Part shown: in pieces, positions 44,236-51,832 of the stretch
Numbering within the stretch: position 1 is the first letter of the stretch
How the letters are laid out: each line of letters begins with the position of its first letter
Assembly: GCA_027318915.1 (NCBI GenBank)
Contig: DAHVOH010000004.1
Coordinates: 1-64,000, forward strand
Length of the DNA stretch: 64,000 nucleotides
Direction of reading: 5' to 3'
Origin: Clostridiales bacterium
GTDB lineage: Bacteria; Bacillota_E; Sulfobacillia; Sulfobacillales; JAIMBI01
Made by a program: the position numbers and the translations under genes
Notes under the pieces: generated by a model
The model's database searches: none
Seen by the model: only the letters and a program-made list of their open reading frames with translations
Told to the model about the DNA's origin: nothing

Positions 44236-46170
44236 ATGACCGCCAAAGCTGTTGCACGACGCGCGTATGCCATCGCGGTCATCCTGCTGCTGGCCGTGGG
44301 AGCCGTGGCGGGACGGCTTTGGTACCTGCAGGTGGACCGCGCCGCGCACTACCAGGCCCTGGCCCAGCAGGACTATCTGCGCACCGTTCCGATTCCGGCC
44401 CCGCGCGGCAAGATCGTGACCGCCGACGGCACGGTGCTGGCCGACGACGTGCCCGCCTGGGAACTGGAATACTTGGATCCGAACCCGGGCCAGCCGCTGC
44501 CGGCCAAGGAGGCGGCGGCGCTGAGCCGCCTGTTGGGCACGCCGGTTCACACGATCCAAAGCTTGGTGCTGAACTACTACAAAACCCAATACGCTTACGA
44601 TCCCATCGTCCTGGATCCGAACCAAAGCTTGTCGCCCGCGCAGATCACCACCTACGAAGAGGAACGCAATCAATTTCCGAACCTGCACTTGTTTGCCGCC
44701 CCCCAACGCCAGTATCCCCAGGGCTCGGTGCTGGGAAACTTTGTGGGCTACCTGCGCCCCATCACCCAGGCGGAGTACAAGGCCCATCCCAACCAGGGAT
44801 ACAGCCTGAACTCCCTGTATGGCGCCACCGGTCTGGAGGCCTCTTACCAGCAATACCTGCACGGGCGCCCCGGCGAACAGTTCGTGCAGGTGGATCAGGC
44901 CGGCAACTTTGTGAAGGTCTATGGACAAAAGGCGCCGGTGGCCGGCGATACGCTCCATCTGACCATCAATTGGAACCTGGAGGAGACGGCGACCGCCGCT
45001 CTGGCCGAGGTCATGCACGCCATGCAGACCAGTCCCTCCCGTTACCCCGGGGGCCCGTATTCGCCCCAGGCCAACCAGGGGGCCGTCATCGTGATGGACC
45101 CGCAGAACGGCGACATCCTGGCGATTGCGAGCCTGCCGTCCTATAATCCCAACCAGTTGACCTACCCGATGTCCGCCAAGGCCTGGGCGCAGGTGAACGC
45201 CAACCATGAGCTGTTCATCAATGCCATTTCCGGTCAATTTGCCCCCGGCTCCATCTTCAAGCCCATCATCGCCGGCGGCGCCCTGGCGTCCGGCGTTGTG
45301 ACGCCGTCCACGGTGATCTTCGATCCGGGCTATTTCACCAAGGATCCGGCCTTCACCAACTGGTACAAGCCGGGATTCGGCCCCGAGACCATGACGCAGG
45401 CCATCGAGCACTCCGACGACACCTACTTCTATTGGGTGGGGTATTGGATGGGCATTCAGCGGATGGACTATTACATCAAGCTGTACGGGCTCGACACCAC
45501 GACCGGCATCGACGTGCCGGGCGAGGCCTCCAGCGTGATGCCCACGCCGCAGTTGCTGCAGCAGGTCGACCATGTGCCGTGGACCTACGGATGGAATCTG
45601 GAGACCGTGATTGGCCAGGGCCTGTCGGCCTACACCCTGATTGGTCTGGCTCGGGCCGAGTCCGCGGTGGCCAACGGCGGCACCTTGTACTGGCCCCATC
45701 TGGGCGCGTACATCACACACGACGGCAAGATGGTCAAGGTGATAGCCCCCAAGGTGCAGGGACGGACCGGACTCGCCCCTTGGATCTACGACGTGATTCA
45801 CCAAGGCATGGAGATGTCCGCCCAGCGGCCGCGCGGAACCGGCTACGGCGCCATGGCGGGCATTCCCATGTACGTGGCCACCAAGACCGGCACGGCGCAG
45901 AAAGCCACCGGGAGCGTGAACGACGCCTTTTTCACCAGCTTTGCGCCCGCCAATCCCTACACCGACAGCGGCGCCTACCCGGCGCCCCAGCTGGATATCG
46001 TGGTCTGGATTCACGACGGAGTGTTCGGCGCATACTCCGGCTTCGTCGCGCGGGCCATTTACGATCAGTACTTCCATTTGGCGGACCCGTCGGCCAAGAC
46101 GCTGTTTGACCAGGTGTACGGGGCCAACTATCCCTGGCCCTTCGGCTGGACCGGAAAGCCGCTATACTAA
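44236..46170 (+). CDS. penicillin-binding protein 2 (class B transpeptidase)
   Basis: A 644-residue cell-wall transpeptidase anchored by one N-terminal transmembrane segment (residues 8-28). After the dimerisation domain (APRGKIVTADGTVLADDVPAW), the transpeptidase domain has the SxxK motif S339-I-F-K342, the second motif S393-D-D (SxD, as in PBP2/MrdA, not the SxN of FtsI-type proteins), and K550-T-G-T. It probably works with a RodA-type polymerase in side-wall synthesis, though rodA and mreBCD are not in the window. GGAGGG precedes the ATG. Small genes follow in the same direction. Confidence 0.93.
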   Translation: MTAKAVARRAYAIAVILLLAVGAVAGRLWYLQVDRAAHYQALAQQDYLRTVPIPAPRGKIVTADGTVLADDVPAWELEYLDPNPGQPLPAKEAAALSRLLGTPVHTIQSLVLNYYKTQYAYDPIVLDPNQSLSPAQITTYEEERNQFPNLHLFAAPQRQYPQGSVLGNFVGYLRPITQAEYKAHPNQGYSLNSLYGATGLEASYQQYLHGRPGEQFVQVDQAGNFVKVYGQKAPVAGDTLHLTINWNLEETATAALAEVMHAMQTSPSRYPGGPYSPQANQGAVIVMDPQNGDILAIASLPSYNPNQLTYPMSAKAWAQVNANHELFINAISGQFAPGSIFKPIIAGGALASGVVTPSTVIFDPGYFTKDPAFTNWYKPGFGPETMTQAIEHSDDTYFYWVGYWMGIQRMDYYIKLYGLDTTTGIDVPGEASSVMPTPQLLQQVDHVPWTYGWNLETVIGQGLSAYTLIGLARAESAVANGGTLYWPHLGAYITHDGKMVKVIAPKVQGRTGLAPWIYDVIHQGMEMSAQRPRGTGYGAMAGIPMYVATKTGTAQKATGSVNDAFFTSFAPANPYTDSGAYPAPQLDIVVWIHDGVFGAYSGFVARAIYDQYFHLADPSAKTLFDQVYGANYPWPFGWTGKPLY

Positions 46171-46198
46171 CGGTAGGAGGCTTGCGGGGAGGCGGGGC

Positions 46199-46402
46199 AT
46201 GCCGGTGGGGCAGGAGCGGGCGGCGGATCGTCCGGGCCGGGACAGCGGGGCGCCGCGCCGAACGGAGAAGAGGTTCCGGCGAGAACCGGCGCGCCGCGTC
46301 GGCTGGGCGTCGATCGTCCTCCCCTGGGCGGCCCCCGGCCGAGCCCGCATCCGCGCCGAAGGTTGGACGGCCGTGGTCCGTTTCCGGGCGGTGGCCCCAT
46401 GA
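46199..46402 (+). CDS. small basic protein, possibly NfeD-like OB remnant
   Basis: A 67-residue protein with ATG preceded by GGGGAGGCGGGG, ending in a 4-bp overlap (ATGA) with the next gene. The first half is basic and probably disordered. The second half, VGWASIVLPWAAPGRARIRAEGWTAVV, loosely resembles the OB-fold strand pattern of NfeD proteins (G-x-A-x-x-x-L-x-PxGxARI-x-x-x-x-W-x-A), but it is too short for a full domain. Coupling to the downstream gene supports expression; the function is unknown. Confidence 0.5.
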   Translation: MPVGQERAADRPGRDSGAPRRTEKRFRREPARRVGWASIVLPWAAPGRARIRAEGWTAVVRFRAVAP

Positions 46403-46629
46403 CCTTTGGCATGGTGGGGACGGCCGTGGTGTTGTTGGGCGGGCTGGCGGCCGTTCTGTGGATCGGGCGCGCGCGCCGGCCCACGGGGCGAGACGGCTCC
46501 TTGCGGCCGGGGTTTCATCCCACGTCGGAAGTGCGCGTGGATCCCGCCAGCGGCCGCCGCCTGCGCGTGTTTGTCAACCCCACCACCGGTGAGCGGCAGT
46601 ATCGCGACGATCCGGAGGACCCCCAATGA
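46399..46629 (+). CDS. small membrane-anchored protein
   Basis: A 76-residue protein with one N-terminal membrane helix (MVGTAVVLLGGLAAVLWIG), then a polar soluble tail with VRVDPASGRRLRVFVNPTTGERQYRDD, which looks like a short beta hairpin unit. No family is recognised. It is translationally coupled to the 67-residue gene before it and lies 55 bp before the HMA gene, on the PBP2 side of a terminator, so all four may form one transcript. Confidence 0.6.
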   Translation: MTFGMVGTAVVLLGGLAAVLWIGRARRPTGRDGSLRPGFHPTSEVRVDPASGRRLRVFVNPTTGERQYRDDPEDPQ

Positions 46630-46684
46630 AGCGGCCGGCCGGACTCCGACCGGCGGGCCGCGCTCGTGGAGAACAGGAGGGTGA

Positions 46685-46903
46685 ATGATGGCCAAGGGTG
46701 TGCTGATTGTCCCCGGCATGACCTGAGGAGGCTGCGCGTCTTCCGTGATGAAGGCGTTGCGGCAGGTGGACGGCGTGACGGATGTGGCGGCGGACTTTGA
46801 GACCAAGCGGGTCGATGTGGACTACGCGGAGGATCGCACGACGCTCGCGGCGCTCCAGAGTCATTTGGCCGAAGTCGGTTGGGAGGCGGAGTTGCCCGCC
46901 TGA
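46685..46903 (+). CDS. HMA-domain copper chaperone with in-frame TGA (candidate selenoprotein)
   Basis: A 72-codon reading frame behind a strong CAGGAGGGTGA site. It encodes one heavy-metal-associated domain: AKGVLIVPGMT, then TGA at 46724-46726, then GGCASSVMKALRQVDGVTDV and a normal betaalphabeta remainder ending AEVGWEAELPA. In CopZ-type chaperones the motif is GMTCxxC, so the TGA stands exactly at the first metal-binding cysteine. No other stop or frameshift is present. Two readings are possible: selenocysteine insertion giving a UxxC motif, supported by a hairpin just downstream, or a single Cys-to-stop mutation (TGC or TGT to TGA). Translation restarting at GTG 46745 or ATG 46748 would lose the metal site. 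Copper or mercury binding is inferred from the family. Confidence 0.75.
46732..46765 (+). promoter_or_regulatory. candidate bacterial SECIS hairpin
   Basis: Starting 6 nt after the TGA, CTGC (46732-46735) pairs with GCAG (46762-46765). Inside, GCGTCTTC pairs with GAAGGCGT (8 bp, two wobbles). The 6-nt loop CGTGAT lies 18-23 nt beyond the TGA and has a G at its second position. Bacterial SECIS elements require a stem with a small loop at about this distance and a G among the first two loop bases. A 4-nt bulge separates the two helices. The hairpin is seen; its role is inferred. Confidence 0.5.
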
Positions 46904-46931
46904 CCGAGCGGGGGTGACCGGCGGGAGCCCG

Positions 46932-46968
46932 AAGAGAACCGGAGCCGCGCGGCGACTCCGGTTCTCTT
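46932..46968 (+). terminator. intrinsic terminator
   Basis: A perfect 13-bp stem (AAGAGAACCGGAG with CTCCGGTTCTCTT) and an 11-nt loop follow the HMA gene by 29 bp; only TT follows. It probably ends transcription from the PBP2 side and may also stop the convergent peptidase gene. Confidence 0.75.
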
Positions 46969-47028
46969 TGCCCATCAACCGCTCCTGCGTGCGGCGCCGC
47001 ACGCGGGGACGGCCGTCCGGCCCGGATT

Positions 47029-47823
47029 CTAGGAGGCGGGAGCCGACGGGCTGACCGACCCGTACTGGATGTTGAATCCGTCAGTGTCGGAGTCGGGCAC
47101 CGACGGGGTGGAGACCTGCTTGCCCTTTTGAATCATGACGCCCCCGTCGCTCGTGACCAAGCCGGGATTGCCTCCGTTGGCCGTGCCGGGGTTGAACGTG
47201 GTCTCGCCGTAGTTGGCCAGGGTGGCGATGTGGCCGCCCACGGTGGGCGCCTCCTGAATCCACTCGGCCGAGGCTCCGGGACCGCTGTAGGCTTGCTTGG
47301 TCGAGAAGGTCCAGCCTTCCGTGGTGTCCTTCAGCGTGATGGTCCATTCGCCGCCGCCGTCGTTGACGATGCTGGCCGACATGTGGTCGCCGGGCTGCAC
47401 CGGCTCATTGATGACGGTCTCGGCGGCGGGGAGAATCTCCCACCAGGCCGAATACTGCGCGCCGCCCTGGGCGTAGTCCTGCTCGGTGCCGGTCTGGATC
47501 AGATCGCTGTTGTTGAAGCCGTCGATGCCGACCCAGCTGGCCGAATACGTTGGGCCCCGGCTGGGACTGACCGTGGGGACAATCCAGTTGCCGGTCACGC
47601 TGGTATACGGAGCTCCCGTGGTGATGGCGTAGCCGGACCAGTTGCTGGAGGACCAGCCGAAAGCGGGTCCGCCCGACTTTGGACCCTTGTGGTTGCCCCG
47701 AAGCGCGATGCGGGGCGTGTGGAAAATCACCGTGACGGGTGCGGCGCCGCCCGCCAAAGCCGCGGGCACCGAAACCATCGCCAGCGCGGCCAGGCTGGCC
47801 GCCGTACGACCCCAGGCACTCAT
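47029..47823 (-). CDS. secreted G1-family (eqolisin-type) glutamic peptidase
   Basis: A 264-residue exported protease. The signal peptide is about residues 1-26. The mature region follows the peptidase G1 pattern: SSNWSGYAI, VTGNWIVPTVS, SASWVGIDGF, DLIQTGTEQDY (catalytic Gln110), YSAWWEILPA, VQPGDHMSASI, and SAEWIQEAP (catalytic Glu187). Known members are fungal scytalidoglutamic peptidase and bacterial relatives, active at strongly acid pH and insensitive to pepstatin. AAGGAGG lies 11 bp before the chosen ATG, inside a slightly longer frame. It stands alone, facing the PBP2 transcript. Confidence 0.92.
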   Translation of the reverse strand: MSAWGRTAASLAALAMVSVPAALAGGAAPVTVIFHTPRIALRGNHKGPKSGGPAFGWSSSNWSGYAITTGAPYTSVTGNWIVPTVSPSRGPTYSASWVGIDGFNNSDLIQTGTEQDYAQGGAQYSAWWEILPAAETVINEPVQPGDHMSASIVNDGGGEWTITLKDTTEGWTFSTKQAYSGPGASAEWIQEAPTVGGHIATLANYGETTFNPGTANGGNPGLVTSDGGVMIQKGKQVSTPSVPDSDTDGFNIQYGSVSPSAPAS

Positions 47824-47844
47824 GATTGCGCGTTCCTCCTTCAT

Positions 47845-48573
47845 TTGCGTTCCTGTGCGTTCCGTCCCTCATGGGCTCCAGGGGGATCGGATGGCTTTGC
47901 CCTGCGCGTCCGGCCGGGCCAAGGCGCGCCCTTCGGAGAGAGCACGTCGACCGCCGGACAGCCACCATCCCCTCAACGCGACGTAAACTCAACCAACCGG
48001 GACCGCACGCGAACCCGGAACCGTCCGTTCGCCCATCGCCATTCGCCACCGACGTCAGGAATACCTTTCCGAGGCAAGAAAGATCTGGGGGCGCCGCCGG
48101 TCGGCAGGATTCGGGGGACGCGAAGCCGAAGCAACCGGATGAGGATCGGCGACGTTCATATTGACAGGGATCGGGTGCCGACATACTGTAAACGTGATCC
48201 GGGCCCGGACGGCGGAATGGCTTCAAGCCGGGGTTGTCGGGCTCTCCCGCCGGTCGTCCGTGAGATCACGGGCCGGCAGGTGCCGCGTCGGATGATGGGG
48301 AGACGTTGGTGGACGCGGTCGTTCATGCCCGAGCGGCCGGTTCGATATGGGGATGACTCAGAGCTGCGGCGCCACGTGCGCCGTGGGTGGTTATTGCATA
48401 TACCGGTGAACCCGGCGGACACGGCAGCGAGATGCGGGCTCCGGCCCAGGATGGTTATAAATCGCGTGCGCCAGTCCCGTGGGAAGCGGTTTTGGGTTGG
48501 GTCCGGGTCGGGGCGGGGTGCTGGAGGTCGCTTCGCCGTCGTGATCACATAGGGCTATGGAGGTGTGTGTCTG
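47845..48573. other. long gap upstream of peptide permease genes
   Basis: About 730 bp with no supported gene. Frames open on both strands have Arg-rich, low-complexity translations. The right part holds a good promoter (48161-48189), so the permease mRNA would have a leader of about 380 nt; no known riboswitch was recognised in it. The left part should contain the promoter of the G1 peptidase gene, which I could not assign. Confidence 0.45.
48161..48189 (+). promoter_or_regulatory. candidate sigma-A promoter for the oppCB-like genes
   Basis: TTGACA (48161-48166) and TACTGT (48184-48189) with the ideal 17-bp spacer, on the plus strand, in a locally less GC-rich stretch. The -10 matches consensus only at the key T1, A2 and T6. 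The first gene downstream starts at 48574. Confidence 0.5.
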
Positions 48574-49470
48574 ATGTCTGCCGCCCCCGAGGTGCTTCCC
48601 GCCGGGAATGCGCCGGAAGACGTTACCCCCTCGCATTCGCGGCAGTGGCGACTGTTCTGGTCCAGTCCGCTGGCCGTCGCCGGGGTCGCCATGTTGGTGT
48701 TTGTGGTGCTGTTCAGTTGGGGCGGCCCTCTTATTGACCACGCGTCCATCGACGCCCCCAACTTGACCGACATTTTGGCGGCGCCCACCCTGGCTCACCC
48801 GCTGGGCACGGACGCCCTGGGCCGCGACGAATTGGTGCGGCTGATGGTGGGCGGCCAGGTTTCGCTCATTGTCGGCTTTGCCGCCGCCGTGGTCAGCATG
48901 TTCATCGGGGTGCTGTACGGGATGTTCTCCGGGCTGATTGGCGGACCGGTCGATGTGGTGCTCATGCGCATCGTCGATGTGCTGCTGGCCATCCCCACCC
49001 TTTTCTTGCTCCTGCTGCTGGACTCTTTGTTCACGCCGAGCGCTCTCCTGCTGACCATCATTTTAGCCACCACGTCCTGGTTCGGGGTCACCCGTCTGGT
49101 GCGCGGCGAGGTGCTGTCCATCAAGCAGCGCGACTATGTCGAGGCGGCGCGGGCCAGCGGGGCGGGAACGTCGCGCATCATGTGGCGACATATGCTCCCC
49201 AATATTATCGGGGTCGTGACCGTCACCACCACCTTCCAGGTCGGAGGCGTGATTCTGACCGTCGCCGCCCTGAGCTTCCTGGGCCTCGGCCTTCCGCCGC
49301 CGGCGCCGAACTGGGGCGAATTGCTGTCGGACAGCATGAGCTATATCTTCCAGGGCGCCTGGTGGCTCATGTATCCGCCCGGACTGATGATCGTGATTAC
49401 CGAACTGGGTGTGAACTTCGTCGGAGATGCCATGCGGCAGGCGTTCGACCCGCGGCTAATGGGGGTGTAG
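48574..49470 (+). CDS. peptide/nickel ABC transporter permease, DppC/OppC type
   Basis: A 298-residue inner-membrane permease. The N-terminal OppC_N segment (residues 25-70) is followed by HPLGTDALGRDELVRLMVGG, typical of DppC. Five further membrane helices carry the EAA loop YVEAARASGAGTSRIMWRHMLPN that contacts the ATPase. GGAGG lies 11 bp before the ATG. The partner DppB-like gene follows 3 bp later, but no binding-protein or ATPase genes are adjacent, so substrate and full transporter are unknown. Confidence 0.92.
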   Translation: MSAAPEVLPAGNAPEDVTPSHSRQWRLFWSSPLAVAGVAMLVFVVLFSWGGPLIDHASIDAPNLTDILAAPTLAHPLGTDALGRDELVRLMVGGQVSLIVGFAAAVVSMFIGVLYGMFSGLIGGPVDVVLMRIVDVLLAIPTLFLLLLLDSLFTPSALLLTIILATTSWFGVTRLVRGEVLSIKQRDYVEAARASGAGTSRIMWRHMLPNIIGVVTVTTTFQVGGVILTVAALSFLGLGLPPPAPNWGELLSDSMSYIFQGAWWLMYPPGLMIVITELGVNFVGDAMRQAFDPRLMGV

Positions 49471-49473
49471 GGC

Positions 49474-50424
49474 ATGGGAGTCTTTGCAATCAAACGCATC
49501 ATCCAGGCGATTCCGACGCTGATTGGCCTAACCCTGGTGAGCTTCCTGCTGGTGCACATCGTGCCCGGCGGGCCGGCCCAAGCCATGCTGGGCCCCAAGG
49601 CGACTCCCGCCCGGGTGGCCGCCATCAATCGGGAATTCGGCCTGAACAAGCCGCTGTACATTCAGTACTATCACTGGTTCGTGCAGCTGCTGCACGGCAA
49701 CTTGGGCGTGTCGTACTTCTACAACCAGACGGTGTCGCAGCTGTTTGCCATTGACCTGCCGCGCACGCTGGCCATTGTCGGCTTGGCGCTGCTGTTCTCG
49801 CACATCATCTCCATCCTGCTGGGCAGCATTCAGGCCTACTGGCGGGACAGCTGGTTCGACCACGTGCTGACGACGATTGCCTACTTCTTCTACTCGATGC
49901 CCATCTTCTGGCTCGCCATCGTGGTGCTGGTGTTCTTCGCCATCAACCTGAACATGTTCCCGTCAGGCGGCATCAGCGATCCGACGGCGCCGCAGAACTT
50001 CGGCAACTGGGCGTCGCACGTCACGCTGCCGGTGGTGACCTTCGTCATCGCGAACGTGGCCGGGTGGGGCCGGTTCATGCGCACCACCATGATTGACTCG
50101 CTCGTGCAGGACTACATCCGGACGGCCCGGGCCAAAGGGGTCAAGGAGTTTCTGGTCGTGTTCAAGCACGCGCTGCGAAACTCCATCCTGCCGCTCATCA
50201 CCTTGTTTGGCTACAATATCCCGACGCTGTTTGCGGGGGCACTGCTGATCGAGGTGGTGTTCAACTATCCGGGCATGGGTCTCCTGCTGTACAATGCCGC
50301 CATCAAGCGTGACTACCCCATTATCATGGCCGGCATCGTGGTGGCGGGAGCGCTCACCATCATCGGCAACTTGATTGCCGACCTGCTCTACGGGCTCGCC
50401 GACCCCCGCATTCGCTACGACTAG
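49474..50424 (+). CDS. peptide/nickel ABC transporter permease, DppB/OppB type
   Basis: A 316-residue permease with six membrane helices: start IIQAIPTLIGLTLVSFLLVHIVPGGPAQAMLG, the extracytoplasmic segment FGLNKPLYIQYYHWF and EAA loop YIRTARAKGVKEFLVVFKHALRN. It forms a heterodimer with the DppC-type protein encoded just upstream; the C-before-B order is the reverse of the usual. A strong terminator hairpin follows, so the transcript contains only these two genes. Confidence 0.93.
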   Translation: MGVFAIKRIIQAIPTLIGLTLVSFLLVHIVPGGPAQAMLGPKATPARVAAINREFGLNKPLYIQYYHWFVQLLHGNLGVSYFYNQTVSQLFAIDLPRTLAIVGLALLFSHIISILLGSIQAYWRDSWFDHVLTTIAYFFYSMPIFWLAIVVLVFFAINLNMFPSGGISDPTAPQNFGNWASHVTLPVVTFVIANVAGWGRFMRTTMIDSLVQDYIRTARAKGVKEFLVVFKHALRNSILPLITLFGYNIPTLFAGALLIEVVFNYPGMGLLLYNAAIKRDYPIIMAGIVVAGALTIIGNLIADLLYGLADPRIRYD

Positions 50425-50495
50425 ACGGCCACCGTCGAACGGTGCGGGTGAGCGAGCGGAACGACCGGACGCGGTTGCGGGCCGCTGAGATTCGA

Positions 50496-50531
50496 GCAGG
50501 GGCTTCGACGCTGCGGCGTCGAAGCCCCTGC
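50496..50531. terminator. strong hairpin terminator
   Basis: A perfect 16-bp stem (GCAGGGGCTTCGACGC with its complement) and a TGCG loop lies 70 bp after the permease stop and 50 bp from the end of the minus-strand MFS pseudogene. No T tract is present. Its place between convergent units supports a bidirectional terminator. Confidence 0.75.
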
Positions 50532-50580
50532 GGGTACCCGGGCGGCGGGGGGTGCAGGAGCGTTTGGAGGGTAGCGTCCC

Positions 50581-51832
50581 TCAGTGAGACGCCGACGCGG
50601 CGGCCGCGCTCACGGGGTCAAATCGTCCTCTGGGGCTCAGGCGTCGTGACGGGAGCGCCGCGGCGACGAGACACCCTGCCGCCGCCAGGATTCCCACCGG
50701 CAGACCGAAGGCCGCCGCCACGGTTCCGATGCCCCAGGCCCCGAAGGCGCCCAGGGTGTTGCCCACGCCCATGGTGAGGCCCGACGCCAGGGCCGCCTGA
50801 TCGGGGAACAGACTCTGTCCGTATACGAGCAAGGTGGCGCCGGCTCCGTTGGCGGAAAAGCCCCAGACGGCCACCAGAGCCCAAAATCCCCAGGCGCGCC
50901 GATGCCGAACGCCCAGGCCGTCGCGGCCAGGGCCGCCGCGAGAGGTGACACCAGCAAGACAGGCCACGGTCCCCGTCGATGCAAGACGCGTCCTCAGACC
51001 GGGTTGCCGGCCATGCCGGCTCCATAAACCAGGGTCAGCAGCAGGCCGCTGTCCGCCAGCGAGCCGCCCCGACTATGCCACAGAATGGGCAGCAGCGTGA
51101 GCAGACTGGCCGTTCCCAGATTGCGCAACACCACCACCAAAAAGAATGGCCGGGCGCGTCGTTGGGCTGTATTCCACAATCCGACCAAAGACGGCCCGGG
51201 ACGCGGTGTGGGCCGGGGCAATCCGCGTGCCGAATCGTAGAGCAAGGCGGCCGCGATCAGCCCGGGAACGGCCAGAAGAGCTAATCCCGAGCTGCCTGGC
51301 CCAGTGCCAGAGCAGGACCACCGCCAAAGGCGCCAAGGCGTGGCCCACCATGCCGCTGACCCGCCATCCGCTCATCCGCCGTCCCGGTTGGGTGGGGTCC
51401 GCGCGCGTCACCAGAGCCGCCATGTGGGGATGAAAAGCCCATTGCCCAGGCCACCCACCATGAGCGCGGCGGCGAACACGGCGTACGAAGGGGCGACGCC
51501 AGTCCGAAGGAGGCGCCCAGGCTCCCGATGAGGAGTCCGCCGACAATGAACCAGGGACCGCCACGGCGGTCGGCCCACCAGCCCATCACGGGCTGCAGAG
51601 CTTGGGTGGACAGCGCCACCAAACCCGTGAGCAGGCCGGCTTGGCCGGCATTGAAATGCCAGCGCAGCATCAGCACCGGCAAGAGCGCCAGATACAGCGA
51701 TGGATAGCCGTCGTTGACGGCATGGGAGACGGACCAAACGACGTCGGTCGCCCATGCCGGCCGCCGGCCCGCACCGGCGCCCAGCGCTTTAGACGCCATG
51801 GCCGGCGTGAGAGACGGGACGATCGACGTCAT
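50581..51832 (-). pseudogene. fosmidomycin-resistance-type MFS transporter, frameshifted
   Basis: From ATG 51832 the minus strand encodes the start of an Fsr-type MFS protein (DVVWSVSHAVNDGYPSLYLALLPVLMLRWHFNAGQAGLLTGLVALSTQALQPVMGWWADR). Homology then moves through other frames: SYAVFAAALMVGGLGNGLFIP, MAALVTRADPTQPGRRMSGWRVSGMVGHALAP, RPFFLVVVLRNLGTASLLTLLPILWHSRGGSLADSGLLLTLVYGAGMAG, and lastly LASGLTMGVGNTLGAFGAWGIG. At least four frame changes are needed (near 51510, 51430, 51260 and 50990). The full length of a 12-helix transporter is still there, so decay is recent. Its start overlaps the methyltransferase end by 44 bp. Confidence 0.88.

Noticed and set aside
45389..45430. The SDD in place of SxN in the PBP2 transpeptidase domain as a missing residue
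   Set aside because: PBP2/MrdA-type transpeptidases normally have S-x-D at this place, so it is the expected family form rather than a defect.
48156..48548. Minus-strand frame of 130 codons in the gap before the permease genes
   Set aside because: Arg/Pro-rich, overlaps the plus-strand promoter and leader, and has no ribosome-binding site.
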